From: Endothia cerciana
Lineage: Eukaryota; Ascomycota; Sordariomycetes; Diaporthales; Cryphonectriaceae
Assembly: GCA_026119935.1 (NCBI GenBank)
Contig: JALRMH010000003.1
Coordinates: forward strand, 744,001-808,000
Length of the DNA stretch: 64,000 nt
Direction of reading: 5' to 3'
Positions 45,382-55,077 of this stretch are shown here, piece after piece (the stretch's first letter is position 1; each line of letters starts with the position of its first letter). The notes under the pieces are model-generated. The model searched no databases. It was not told where the DNA came from and saw only the letters and a list, made by a program, of their open reading frames with translations. The position numbers and the translations under genes are program-made.

Positions 45382-48015
45382 ATGGCTCCCCAATTAGACG
45401 ATGTCCCTCCGCCGCCATATTCGGAGACGGACATCTACTCGACCTCTGGTCGCTCCCCACTCCTAGGGCAGTCGCAGACCCTGCCCATCCGCCAGCGCAC
45501 AGCATCACACCACAGCCTCGACGCTGCTCCCGCGGCTGACGACGCCTCCTCGGCCGCGTCCAGCAGCGAGGTCATATACACACCTCCGCTGACGCCGCAG
45601 AGCTCCCCCTCCCGCTCTCTAGGGCCGCCAAACAACGGCAGCAACACGGGCCTGCTGAGTCCGGGCTATCCGGACCAGCAGAACGCCGCCAGCGTCGCGT
45701 CGGACCACCTCACCAGCGCCTCAGCCGAGGCCTACTTCGAGTTGCGGCCGGTTCCCGCTTCCATCGAGGCCTCGGAACACATCACACATACCATCACGGT
45801 CCGGGCGGGCAGCCAGCCCGAAGACTTTCCCTACCAGCAGGGCTGGGCCCGCCGCGACGTCCGGCGTGATGACTGGCAGACGTTCCTGAACTATCTGCTT
45901 CCGAACCACGCCGCGGAGAGCAACGAGCACCTCATCGACCGTAAACTCAGGGCGGAGGGCGTCGAGACCAACGAGGATGCCAGGTCTGCCAGGGGCGGCG
46001 ATGAGAAGACGGACAGGAGCGTCGGCGACAGAACGCCCGTCGAGGCCCAGCTGGAGCGGATCCGCTCGGTGAACAACTATCCGGGCCAGAACGTCGAGGA
46101 TACCGTCCGCGAGTGGAATGAGGGCTTCTTCGGGGCCCGAGGGATAAATATCGATATCGAACGGCCGCCGGCAAGCACAGACGCGCCGCGTATGCCAGGC
46201 TCATGGAATCGCACCTTCAACCACAGCCCGGGCCCCAACCAGCTTAACACCCACAGCCATACCCCGGACCAGCAACCGGGCGGCCGCGGCCGCGGCCGCG
46301 GCAGCAGCAGCTGGTGGCGCTTCAACCCCCTGAACCGCTTCGAAACGTCAGGCCGCGGTGTCCAGATCGGGGGACTCTCTGTCAACGGCGGGAGAGTTGC
46401 GTTCGGTGACAGCTTCGTCGCTGATTCCAGGGGCGTGAGGTTCGGGGGCCTGGTGGCCGACAGCACCGGAGTGAGGATGCATGGGCGCGATCTCCTCGGG
46501 GGACGCACTAGCCCGGGAGCGAGGGCACAGGTGCCTATTCCTATGGTGCCACCCATGCCTCCGATGCCACCAGGCTACCCTCACCAGATCTTCACGCACC
46601 ATGCGCAGATGCCACCGCCACCTCCCGGCTTTGAGGTGCACAACCAGCCCGGATGCCGGGGTGAGAAGTCCCGCGAGGCACATCGGCACCGCCATCACCA
46701 CGCCGACCACGGTGAAGCCAGCGGGCGTGGCCGCGGAGGGCTGAGGCAGGGCGGCCCGCAGCGGCGCAGGTCACGAAGCTCGTGCTCTTCGTCCTCCTCG
46801 TCCAGCAGCAGCAGTGGCGGCTCCGACTCAGACGCCGAGAGCGACGCCGGCTCGCTGCCAGACCACGACGACCTGAGAGACACCCAGCTGCCCGTGGCGC
46901 TGTCCTACCTCGAGAAGTGGCTCGCCGAGCCGTCCAGCGGCGTCACCAAGGACAAAGTCGCAGAGGCCAGGGCGTCGATCATGATGGCCAGGGACGGCGC
47001 CCTCGGCAGCTACGGCCCCGGGCCGTCGAGCGGCGCGGAGAGGAAGGCCATGCGCCAGCAGGTGCGCGCGATGATGGCAACGTGGAAGGCGCTCAAGCAC
47101 CACCATAAGCAGGCGCGCCGACAGATCAAGCGCCAGAAGAGGGCCCTCCGCCGGGCCGAGAGGCGCGAGAGGCGCCAGACGAAGCGGGAGCTCCGCCGCG
47201 CCAAGAGGGAGGCCAAGCGCGAGGGGAGGGAGATGCGCCGCGAGGCGAGGAGGGGCGGGTCGCGGCACCGGGGTGACAGCCGGCGCGGTCTGGATCACCA
47301 CCACCCGCCTCACGGACCACGGCCGTTCGGCCGCGACCATCTTGCGCCGGCGCCGGCGCCGGCGCCACCACCACCACCGGGTGCGTTCGCCTTCCACGGG
47401 GGCTGTGGCGGCGGTCGGGGCTTCTTCCCCGGCGGGCGCGGCGGCGGCGGCGGCGGCGGCGGCATGTTCCCGTTCGGCGGCCGGGGAGGGAGCTTCCCGC
47501 CCCAGGTCCCGCACGGCGACTTCCAGCGCGGCATGGAGGACTGGGGCCGGCGGATGACGGAGTGGGGCCGGGAGTTCGGGGCCAATATGGGACGCGCCCA
47601 GCGGTTCCCTGGCGCGTGGCCGTCGGACGACAACCTGCACGCCCGAGATGTTGGCCACGAGGATGATGAGGACCTCGGGCTTTCCGATGAGGAAGCGGAC
47701 CTTGATGCCCAGGAAGCGATCTTTGATGCCCTTGATGGCCCGCATGCTGCCTCGGCTGCTCTGTACCGCTCGTTCGAGGCGAAGAGGAAGGAGTTGCATG
47801 ACAAGAGGGCCGCCTTGGCCGAACTCGAGGGTGATGAGGGGACGGGCAAGGAGGGGAATGAGAAGGGGAACGGATTTGATTGGGACGAAAAGCCGGGCGC
47901 GCCTACGCTGGTGAGCCTGCTCACCGAGATTGAGGAGCTCGAGAGCGCGGTCAAGAGGCTGGGTATCGAGGCTGATCGGCAGTTTGCTACTGAGCTCGAT
48001 GCACTCCAGAAGTAG
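45382..48015 (+). CDS. large low-complexity protein with N-terminal PPxY motif, function unknown
   Basis: Intronless, 877 residues, not recognised. The start MAPQLDDVPPPPYSETD carries a PPxY motif (residues 10-13), the ligand of WW domains such as those of Rsp5 ubiquitin ligases. A Ser/Thr/Pro-rich stretch follows. Residues about 110-260 look folded: EAYFELRPVPASIEASEHIT, WQTFLNYLLPNHAAESNEHL and LERIRSVNNYPGQN. A Gly/Arg block, a WWRFNPLNRF segment and repeats of VADS(R/T)GVR(F/M) follow. Residues about 550-635 are extremely basic (ERRERRQTKRELRRAKREAK), then Pro/Gly-rich. The C terminus is acidic then helical (LLTEIEELESAVKRLGIEAD), a likely coiled coil. The codon frame stays open over 2.6 kb and the start fits the ATCATGG context, so it is very probably real. 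Confidence 0.75.
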   Translation: MAPQLDDVPPPPYSETDIYSTSGRSPLLGQSQTLPIRQRTASHHSLDAAPAADDASSAASSSEVIYTPPLTPQSSPSRSLGPPNNGSNTGLLSPGYPDQQNAASVASDHLTSASAEAYFELRPVPASIEASEHITHTITVRAGSQPEDFPYQQGWARRDVRRDDWQTFLNYLLPNHAAESNEHLIDRKLRAEGVETNEDARSARGGDEKTDRSVGDRTPVEAQLERIRSVNNYPGQNVEDTVREWNEGFFGARGINIDIERPPASTDAPRMPGSWNRTFNHSPGPNQLNTHSHTPDQQPGGRGRGRGSSSWWRFNPLNRFETSGRGVQIGGLSVNGGRVAFGDSFVADSRGVRFGGLVADSTGVRMHGRDLLGGRTSPGARAQVPIPMVPPMPPMPPGYPHQIFTHHAQMPPPPPGFEVHNQPGCRGEKSREAHRHRHHHADHGEASGRGRGGLRQGGPQRRRSRSSCSSSSSSSSSSGGSDSDAESDAGSLPDHDDLRDTQLPVALSYLEKWLAEPSSGVTKDKVAEARASIMMARDGALGSYGPGPSSGAERKAMRQQVRAMMATWKALKHHHKQARRQIKRQKRALRRAERRERRQTKRELRRAKREAKREGREMRREARRGGSRHRGDSRRGLDHHHPPHGPRPFGRDHLAPAPAPAPPPPPGAFAFHGGCGGGRGFFPGGRGGGGGGGGMFPFGGRGGSFPPQVPHGDFQRGMEDWGRRMTEWGREFGANMGRAQRFPGAWPSDDNLHARDVGHEDDEDLGLSDEEADLDAQEAIFDALDGPHAASAALYRSFEAKRKELHDKRAALAELEGDEGTGKEGNEKGNGFDWDEKPGAPTLVSLLTEIEELESAVKRLGIEADRQFATELDALQK

Positions 48016-48477
48016 ATGGGAACCGAGCCATGTGTGGACCATGGAGGGGACGGGCTCCTGGGTGAGTAAACAATGTCTTATGTAGCTGTAATGTCGTCAC
48101 GATCATGTGTATTGGACCGTATGAGTCTATAATGAACTGTCACTGGCCGAAGACATCACCAGGTCGTCAACAGCCGACAGCCGGTGAGGCTCGAGTTTCG
48201 ATACCGGCTCGTCGTTATACAATTTGCAGTTTTCCCCATTTTTGTCTACCTTGTTCGGTGTCATGAATCTTCTTATCTTTTTTTAAAGGTCCCAAGCGCC
48301 TCGCACCCGAAAGCTATGCGCCGTGGGCATGCCCGCCCTCCAGCGACCGGCTCACACAGCGGTGGGTCCTCGCATGCTTCGGTAGCGCCTCGACGAGGCT
48401 CACCAGCACAGAGCTCCCTCCATACGCTGTCCAGACTGGAAGCCTTGCCTCAGCGCGCCCCCCCCCCCCCCCGGCCC
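48016..48477. other. intergenic, convergent 3' flanks
   Basis: Spacer between the PPxY gene and Naa10, with a C run at about 48460-48472. No gene is seen. Confidence 0.6.
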
Positions 48478-49290
48478 TCACGACGTATGTTTGCTCTCAT
48501 CCCTCTCGACCAGCTCGCCCACGCCCAGCCCCCTCCCGACCTTGACCTTCCTCTTGTCCTCCTTGGCGCCGTCGGGGCTTTTCTTCTTCGTCTTCTTCCT
48601 GGCCGGGTCGCTCCCGACGTCGCCCACGGCCTCGCCCTCGTCGGCGTCCTCGCTCTCGGCGTCGGCCTGGTCCTGCAGCTGCTCGCGGATGGAGCTCAGG
48701 TCCAGCCGCATGCTGTAGGCGTCCTCGCCGTCGGCGTAGTACTTGGCCTCGGTCTTCTCGTTCTGGAAGCCCAGCGTGTCCTTGTAGAGGTGGATGGCGG
48801 CCTGGTTGGAGACGCGGACGTGCAGGGAGACGTACATCGCGCCGAAGGTCTCGACCATTGCCAGTTCTGTGGTCCCCTCGCCTTGTATCAGCGCTAACCA
48901 CCCATCCTATGCGCTCAAGTCCTCCACACGCCGGGGGATAGGGGGGGGGGGGGTTGGAGAGAGAGGGTGTGACATACGGCTCTGCCGCATCAGCTTCTCA
49001 GCTATGCCTAGCCTCCGGTGCGTCCTCATGACGCTGAGGCTGGTGATGTGGCCGTGCTGCACGCCGTCGGCGGGCTCCTCCTCCATCTTGGCCAGGACGT
49101 AGCCGACGATCTTGGGGTAGTCGTAGGGGGTCTTCTTGGGGCGGGCGACATCGACGGCCACGAAGCTGAGCTGGGGCCATGACAGCGCGTGGTACAGGTA
49201 GTACTTGAGGAAGTAGTTCTCGGGGAGGTTCTCGAGGTTGGCGTGCTGGATGAGGGGCAGGTCCGATGGCCTGAGGAGTCGGATGTCCAT
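48478..49290 (-). CDS. ARD1: N-alpha-acetyltransferase Naa10/Ard1, NatA catalytic subunit
   Basis: Two exons on the minus strand: 49290-48978 and 48866-48478, for 233 residues. NatA acetylates N-terminal Ser, Ala, Thr and similar residues exposed after Met removal, working on the ribosome with Naa15. The GNAT fold is clear: MDIRLLRPSDLPLIQHANLE with NLPENYFLKYYLYHALSWP (substrate lid), GHITSLSVMRTHRRLGIAEKL carrying the acetyl-CoA P-loop RRLGIA (92-97), and after the intron LAMVETFGAMYVSLHVRVSN, AAIHLYKDTLGF and EAKYYADGEDAYSMRLDL. The tail after about residue 165 is acidic then very Lys-rich (ARKKTKKK, KEDKRKVKV), longer than in animals; a nuclear localisation role is possible. The junction QSQLAMVE matches the family, supporting the splice. 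Confidence 0.95.
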
Positions 49291-49980
49291 GGCGGGCAGT
49301 CTGTATGAGGCGAGAACAAAAAAAAAAAAAAAAAAAAAAAAGAAGAGAAGTGAGCGGCGAGTCTGCGCAGGGCTGATCAGGTCTGCCGTGGTCGCAGAGG
49401 TGGTCGGCGTGGGGAGGGGTACAGTACGAGATTGGGGGCTTGTCTGGCGGGCAGAATCGTATGCCGCAGCCCAGCCCCAGCCTTGCCTCGCAGAGCTGCA
49501 AAGTTGGAGGGGCCCCTCGGGGGCACCCACTTAGCCGCACATACAACACGTCGTGCCGGCGGCCGGCGCACTTTAACCCGACTGGAGCGCCTAACAGTGA
49601 CACGGTTGATGCGCATAGTGGGGAAAGGCCCCTGAAGGGCCAGCTCCCGCCCTGCTGACGACAGCGGGGCAGCGCCTGTGGAGGAGCTTCACCCGCCTGC
49701 ATACTACAGTAGTACACAAGCCCGCAGCTCGGTCAAGCGGGACGCCGGTATAAGAGGGGAGGGGGTGGGAGGTGGGATGCTCACGATGCTGCGTGACACG
49801 GGGCTAATCTCGATCTGCCTTCTCTCCCTGAGATATGTCCTTCCGTTTACATATAGTCTGACTATCCAGGCTTGCCTGAGTTGGCCTAATTCTCACCCTA
49901 CATCTCCCTTGATACACCCATCCTGCCTGCTGCTGGCTTAGCTTACACTGGTCATTGTTGACTCAAGGCCGAGAGGGAAG
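49291..49980. other. intergenic, divergent promoter region
   Basis: Shared upstream region of Naa10 (minus) and the SDR at 49981 (plus). It has an A run at 49318-49341 just before the Naa10 start. No gene is seen. Confidence 0.55.
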
Positions 49981-50899
49981 ATGGCTGGCAGAGTATTAGC
50001 AGGGAAGCTGGGAATAGTGACGGGCGCCTCAAGGGGTAGGTAGGCCATACGTCTCCCTCCGAGCCATTCTCGCCACTTACACTACTCAATCAGGTATCGG
50101 GGCGGCCATCGCAGAGAACCTGGCCTCAAAGGGCTGCAACTTGGTGCTGAACTACACATCGAGGTCCTCGACCTCGCTCACGAAGGAGCTCTCCAAGAAG
50201 CTCGAGGGCAAGTATGGCATCCAGACCTTCGGCGTACAGGCAGACCTGGGGACACCTAGGGGGCCGTCGGCCCTCGTTGCCGCCACCAAGGACCAGTTCC
50301 TGTCCTCGCCGCCCAGCCCGGACGCCAAGTTCCGGATCGACATAATAGTCAACAACGCGGGCGTCGCCAGGAACGACAAGCTGCCGGACGTCAAGCTCGA
50401 GGACTTCGACGCCACCTACCACGTCAACGTCCTGGGCCCGCTGCTCCTCATGCAGGCCGCCGTGCCTTATCTCCCCACCGACCGCTCGGGGAGGGTCGTC
50501 AACCTCTCGTCCATCTCGTCGGACTGCGGCTTCGTCGGCCAGTCTGTCTACGGCGGATCCAAGGCGGCCCTGGAGGCCATGACGCGCGTCTGGGCGAGGG
50601 AGCTGAGCGAGCGCGCGACGTTCAACGCCATCAACCCGGGCCCGGTGGAGGGGCCCATGTATGCCGCCAACACCGACGAGTTCAAGGCCGGTATCAGGGG
50701 CTGGATCGAGCACGCGCCGCTCATGAGGGCGCGAAAGGGTGTAGACCCCGACGAGGTGGTCGAGGAAGCCAAGACGGGCGGTGGTAGGCCGGCCTATGTC
50801 CACGAGATTGCCGGCATCGTGGGGATGTTGTGTACACCGGATGCGGCGTGGTGCACCGGGCAGGTCGTCTGCGCCAACGGGGGCTTATTGATGCATTAG
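49981..50899 (+). CDS. short-chain dehydrogenase/reductase (3-oxoacyl-ACP reductase-like)
   Basis: Two exons: 49981-50035 and 50094-50899, for 286 residues. Classical SDR. The glycine motif TGASRGIG is split by the intron (donor GTAGGT, Gly codon), with LVLNYTSRSS after strand 2 pointing to NADPH. NNAGVARND, the catalytic Ser (VVNLSSISS), the Tyr-Lys pair in VYGGSKAALEAM and the NPGPVEGPM loop are all present. FabG-like reductases and fungal versicolorin-reductase-type enzymes share this layout, so fatty-acid, polyketide or xenobiotic substrates cannot be told apart. The C-terminal segment CTGQVVCANGGLLMH is the normal SDR ending. It has no obvious biosynthetic neighbours. Confidence 0.9.
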
Positions 50900-51137
50900 A
50901 TGGGAGGCAGTGTGTTCTGCAGTCCGTTGGCTTGGGACATCCATCTGGCCGGCGATCCTTGCGGTAACGCCAGGCGCCCATAAGGGAGCAGAATTCCTCA
51001 CTGCTCTGGATGGGCGTCTGGATGGGCGTGATGTGTCCAGGAGCAACGGGACAGCGAAAATGGATCGCATGCCGAGTCTTGACTGCGTTCGTTGAATCTT
51101 GCTCCTGCTGGGATGCTGCGCGATGAAACAGCGGAAG

Positions 51138-53519
51138 CTAGGCCAGGGCAGCTCTTATCACACCCCACGCCCACTTCTGCCGAGCCTCAGGCGTGTCCTC
51201 GACGCCTGTGATGCTAGGATCGAAGTTCTTCCACAGAAGCCCCGGGTGTATTTACCAGTACCTGCCATCCGGCGTCGTGTTGCTGATCTCGTGCGATACC
51301 TTGGCCATGCCCTCGGTCTCGAGGATGTCCCCGAGCTTGAACAGGGTCTCAGCGTCGTTTCTGTCTTTCTTACACCTTCTTTGCCATACAAAAGCAAGTA
51401 TCAGCGCAGCCATAGCGGTGAAGACTGGGGTGGCGAAAGACGTCCCGTCGCCAAGCCCGAAGCCACCTCCTTTTGACTCCGGCCAGTGTGTGACGATGCG
51501 TTCCCCCACCGCCACGAAGTTGTCCGAGTTGCGAACCGGTGGTGGCGTGAAGTCTGACGTCCTCGTCCCTTCATCCTTGCACGAGTGTATACCAATAGTC
51601 AAGCTCGGCTCTCGCGCGGGCCACGCTGGCTTGTCGTTTTCTCCATCGTTGGACATGGCTGCAAACACAACAATTTTGTTGTTCTTGGCCCTCTTGAGCG
51701 CAGCCTTGACAGCATGATCAGATGACGAGAATCCGCAGGACAGATTGATGAGATCCACACCCTTTTCAATGGCCCAGTCGATTGCCCGGACGACAGAGTC
51801 TGGTAGGAGAAGACCTTGGGAACCATCACTCGTCCCAGCAGGCCGACGTTTGTGGTCAGATATGCCCCGATGCCTGTCACCTTCACATACTCTGGCGATG
51901 TAGAGTTCCGTTCTGGGAGCCAATCGAAGAATGATCCCGGCCACCTGAGTTCCGTGGCCATCTAGATCAATAACATCACGATCATTCTTCCCAGATGGTC
52001 GGCAGAAGTTCTTAAGTCCATAATTCTGACCGGTTGGCGAGGTTCCGCCTCCTCTCGAACTTGTCTTCCTTCTTCAAACCGGACGATCCTGGCGTGACAG
52101 AAGTCTTCGTGAGTGAGGTCAACTCCCGTGTCGAGAACGGTGATTTTGACTATCCTGTCGTCGTCATGAAATCGAAAGTTCTGCCTTGGGTCTTGCATGG
52201 TTGCCAAGATTCTATCGAGAGCCCCCGACTGACCCAATTCAGAACTGGACAAGCGTCAGCTACCTCGACCGTGTGATGCCATCCTGCCGGCTATCCCGTG
52301 ACTTACGATCCAAGTGCCACTGGGAACCTTTTTCCATCAAAGCCATTCCCGGCGAGGTGAGCACCAGCTGGGAGATCCCTTCCGACATTGTTGTCACCCT
52401 GATTGTTGCTCGTTGCCGCGGCAGACGAACCTGAATCCTTAGGTGTGTTCTCAAGGCTTTTCACATCCTGGGTTGCGGGAGCGTCATTGCTCACCGGACC
52501 GCAAGTGAGCACATCGGGACTGTCATGCTCCACTGTCTTGCACAAGTTCGGTGCTCAGGGTTGACAACCGGTGAGTGTGCTCCTCAAGCACCTGCAAAGC
52601 CTCCGCATGGCCTCCCACCGCAGCCAGTTTGAACGCATCCAGCCCTTGCCGTGTCTGCGCATAGGGATGGGCACCTCGATCCAATAGCAACCTCACAGCC
52701 CCTTGTCGCCCATTGTCAGCTGCCAGGAGGAGAGGAGTCCAGTCATATTCCAGAGTCTTAACATCGACATTTGCCCCTTCATCCAGGAATATTGCGATCA
52801 TTTCGTCTTGTCCTTTGATAGCAGCATGGTGGAGGGCCGCCCAGCCGTTTTTATCCCGGGATTCAAACACACCCCAGCCCTCTACCTCCTCAGAAAATTG
52901 CAGAATATACTGGGAAAGGTTGAGCTTGTTCTCTGATAGGGCCCAGAAGAGCATCCGGTTGAGGTCCACCACACCTGCGGAGATGAGCCGCTTCAGGTCG
53001 TTTAGCAGGATCCCATTCCGTGGCACCAGCATGTTTTTAGACGTCCATTTCGCGAGCTCACCATTCACCTTGCTGGAGAACCTGTCATTAACCCATCTCC
53101 ATGCATCGGCATCGTTGTCTGGCCGCCACCCCGCATACCACCAGGACGATCCGAAAGCACGCAAGGTAAGCGCGTTCAAGAACTTTCTGTGTCTAAGTGC
53201 AACGTGAAGGGCACTCCCATGCTGGGCTGCCTTAAAGTCAATCTGTGCCCCGTAAAGAATCAACAACAGCAAGTGCGTTTGGGTCAGCCCGTCCGGCAGC
53301 CGTGAGCAAAGGCATGCCTTCACAACCAAGCTGCCATGTTAGGCATTGCGAGAGAAATAGGTGCATCGATTTCGAGCCCCTACGTTCGTAAGCCATAAGC
53401 AGCTTATTATCACGATCCCACAGAATCCAAACGGCGCGCAGGATCTGCAGTGTTTGAGAACGCAAGGTGGCTGGCAAGAGATTTACCAGTCTTTTTTCAA
53501 CATCACTTACAGGAATTGA
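51138..53519 (-). pseudogene. decayed ankyrin repeat - subtilisin-like (S8) serine protease gene
   Basis: Read on the minus strand, conserved protein runs through several frames. From 53519 down: an N-terminal piece (WILWDRDNKLLMAYERRG, then EGMPLLTAAGRADPNAL); near 53250-53275 it shifts frame into LYGAQIDFKAAQHGSALHVA. Ankyrin repeats follow (NGWAALHHAAIKGQDEMIA, DWTPLLLAADNGRQGAVRLL). A second shift or a poor intron lies near 52520-52600. After a Ser-rich linker and a plausible intron (GTAAGT donor), an S8 domain follows: VLDTGVDLTH (Asp), DGHGTQVAG (His), AAMSNDG (oxyanion Asn) and GTSFATPVF (Ser). A third shift sits near 52030-52045, and TAA at 51252-51254 interrupts GRYW from IHPGLLWKNFDP. 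The frame then ends at TAG 51138-51140. Ankyrin-subtilase proteins are intracellular and resemble fungal NLR-type immune proteins; that role is inference. Sequencing errors could explain some lesions. Confidence 0.7.
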
Positions 53520-53695
53520 GAGCGCTTATCACGGTCCCACGGAATCCTAACGGCACACAAAATAGCACACGGGACAACTTGACTAACCCATCCGCAACAC
53601 TTTCAGGAACACTTCTGCAGCGCTCGAGACCGCAAGGTGGCTGGCAGCAGATTTACGAGTCTGTTCGACGTCACTTTCGGGAATTGGGAGTGCGG
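53402..53695 (-). repeat. partial tandem duplication of the pseudogene's 5' part
   Basis: Two head-to-tail copies: 53402-53522 and 53524-53695. Shared blocks include GCAAGGTGGCTGGCA, ATTTAC-AGTCT, TCACTT-C-GGAATTG, CACG(A/G)TCCCAC(A/G)GAATCC and AACGGC-C-CA. The outer copy holds an extra 50 or so bases and an in-frame stop (on the minus strand KVLRMG, then TAG). The inner copy leads into the ankyrin-subtilase reading frame. Confidence 0.75.
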
Positions 53696-53699
53696 TTGG

Positions 53700-54471
53700 C
53701 CATATGATGGGCGGCCTGCTGCACCTCTCGTATGGGCTACTAATGCCTGTAGAAATCATCTTGTAGCTGCTACTCGTCATGTAACGTATTGACAATTGAA
53801 TTCTTTCTCTTGATGCTACACTGGCATCTGGGTCGGTGACTGTGCTTGTGCCTACCTTCCTTGGAGCGATTGACTTGAAGTGCAATGATAGAGGAGAGGG
53901 AGAGAATGAGGGGAGGAATTCTCCACAGGGACAATTTACTCGCCAGGGTCATCATAATAGTCATCCAATGCTTTAGAAAAGGTCTTTCGATCCAATGCAA
54001 TCATGAATTAGACGGCAGAAAGCCTCTTCACGAGTGGCAACACTCGGACAGTCTCAAGAATGGCTCGTCTCATCCGCGTTTTCACTGTCCGGAGTATCTC
54101 TCAACTAAACAACTAGGGGCTGATCATCTAAGCATCATCATGAAAGATTCTGTATCATGTCTTGATTTTGTAATACTCTGTACATGAGATTTCGAAGGCA
54201 GTTTCATGCAAATTCCAGCGGCTGATACCGGATCCGTGTTCGGCTCCGAGCGGCTGGCTGGACCGTACTAACATCACATGTGAGCTTTCAAAAAACCAAA
54301 ACTCCTCCAGCCAACACCACAAAGCACTTGTGCACACTTCATCAACCTCTCCCCAACGCCCAAAAGCTTTCGTCAAATTCAAAGTGAGAGTCACATCAGA
54401 CGCAGCCCATTAGTTATTCATTAATTTTTTATCTTTTATTTTTTTCTTCCGCGGGGATAAATCCGGGGATC
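53700..54471. other. intergenic, AT-rich
   Basis: AT-rich spacer between the pseudogene's 5' side and the Lto1 gene. The missing N terminus of the pseudogene is not found here. A T-rich block (54422-54447) directly precedes the Lto1 start. Confidence 0.5.
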
Positions 54472-55077
54472 ATGGCATCCAGCGACCCTTTTGACGACGT
54501 CCTCAACCTCGAGGACAAGTTCTACTCGGAAGGCTACGAGCAGGGCGTCGCCGACGGCGCCCGCGCGGGGAGGGTCGAGGGCCGCTCATTCGGTATCGAG
54601 AAGGGCTTTGAGAAGTTCGTCGAGGCGGGGCGACTCTACGGCAAGTCTGTCGTGTGGGCCAACAGGCTTCCCCGGCCTCAGCCCCAGCCTCAGCCAGCAC
54701 AGTCATCAGCCGCTGCTGCTGCTCCTGCTGCTGCTACGGCTGAGCCTTTGACGGCCGGAAAGAGCCTGCCGGGTTTGGAAAAGGGAGGCTCGAGGCTGGA
54801 GAAGAACATCGCCATCCTCCATGCGCTGGTTGAGCCGGATACCCTGTCCACCGAGAATACGGATGAGGCGGTCAATGATTTTGACGACCGGGTGAAGAGG
54901 GCGCAGGGAAAAGCTCGGGTTATCGAGCGGAACGTCGGGGAGGATGGTGGCGCCGACAGCTCGAAGAGGGAGGGCAGCCCCCTGATCAAGGCCGAGAAAG
55001 CGGCGAAAGCTGGCGACCGCGATGAGCCTTCACATCCCTCCACTTCTTCAACTCCGGGGCAAGGCATGCAGTTTTGA
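54472..55077 (+). CDS. LTO1: Lto1-like Yae1-domain protein (Fe-S adaptor for ABCE1/Rli1)
   Basis: Intronless, 201 residues. Residues about 8-62 form the Yae1/ORAOV1 domain with its repeating G-x3 pattern: LNLEDKFYSEGYEQGVADG, RVEGRSFGIEKGFEKFVEAG and GKSVVWANRLP. Yeast Lto1 and Yae1 form a complex that recruits the cytosolic iron-sulfur targeting complex to the ribosome-recycling ATPase Rli1/ABCE1. After residue 65 the protein is Pro/Gln/Ala-rich, then helical with LEKNIAILHALVEPDTLS, then disordered. Known Lto1 proteins usually end in a tryptophan that contacts the targeting complex; this one ends GQGMQF. The start is the first ATG in the frame, in GATCATGGC. Family call good; partner Yae1 is not in the window. 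Confidence 0.88.
   Translation: MASSDPFDDVLNLEDKFYSEGYEQGVADGARAGRVEGRSFGIEKGFEKFVEAGRLYGKSVVWANRLPRPQPQPQPAQSSAAAAAPAAATAEPLTAGKSLPGLEKGGSRLEKNIAILHALVEPDTLSTENTDEAVNDFDDRVKRAQGKARVIERNVGEDGGADSSKREGSPLIKAEKAAKAGDRDEPSHPSTSSTPGQGMQF

Noticed and set aside
51300..51960. Alternative minus-strand frames over the subtilase part
   Set aside because: The frame with the Asn and Ser catalytic motifs is clearly the coding one; the others are shadows.
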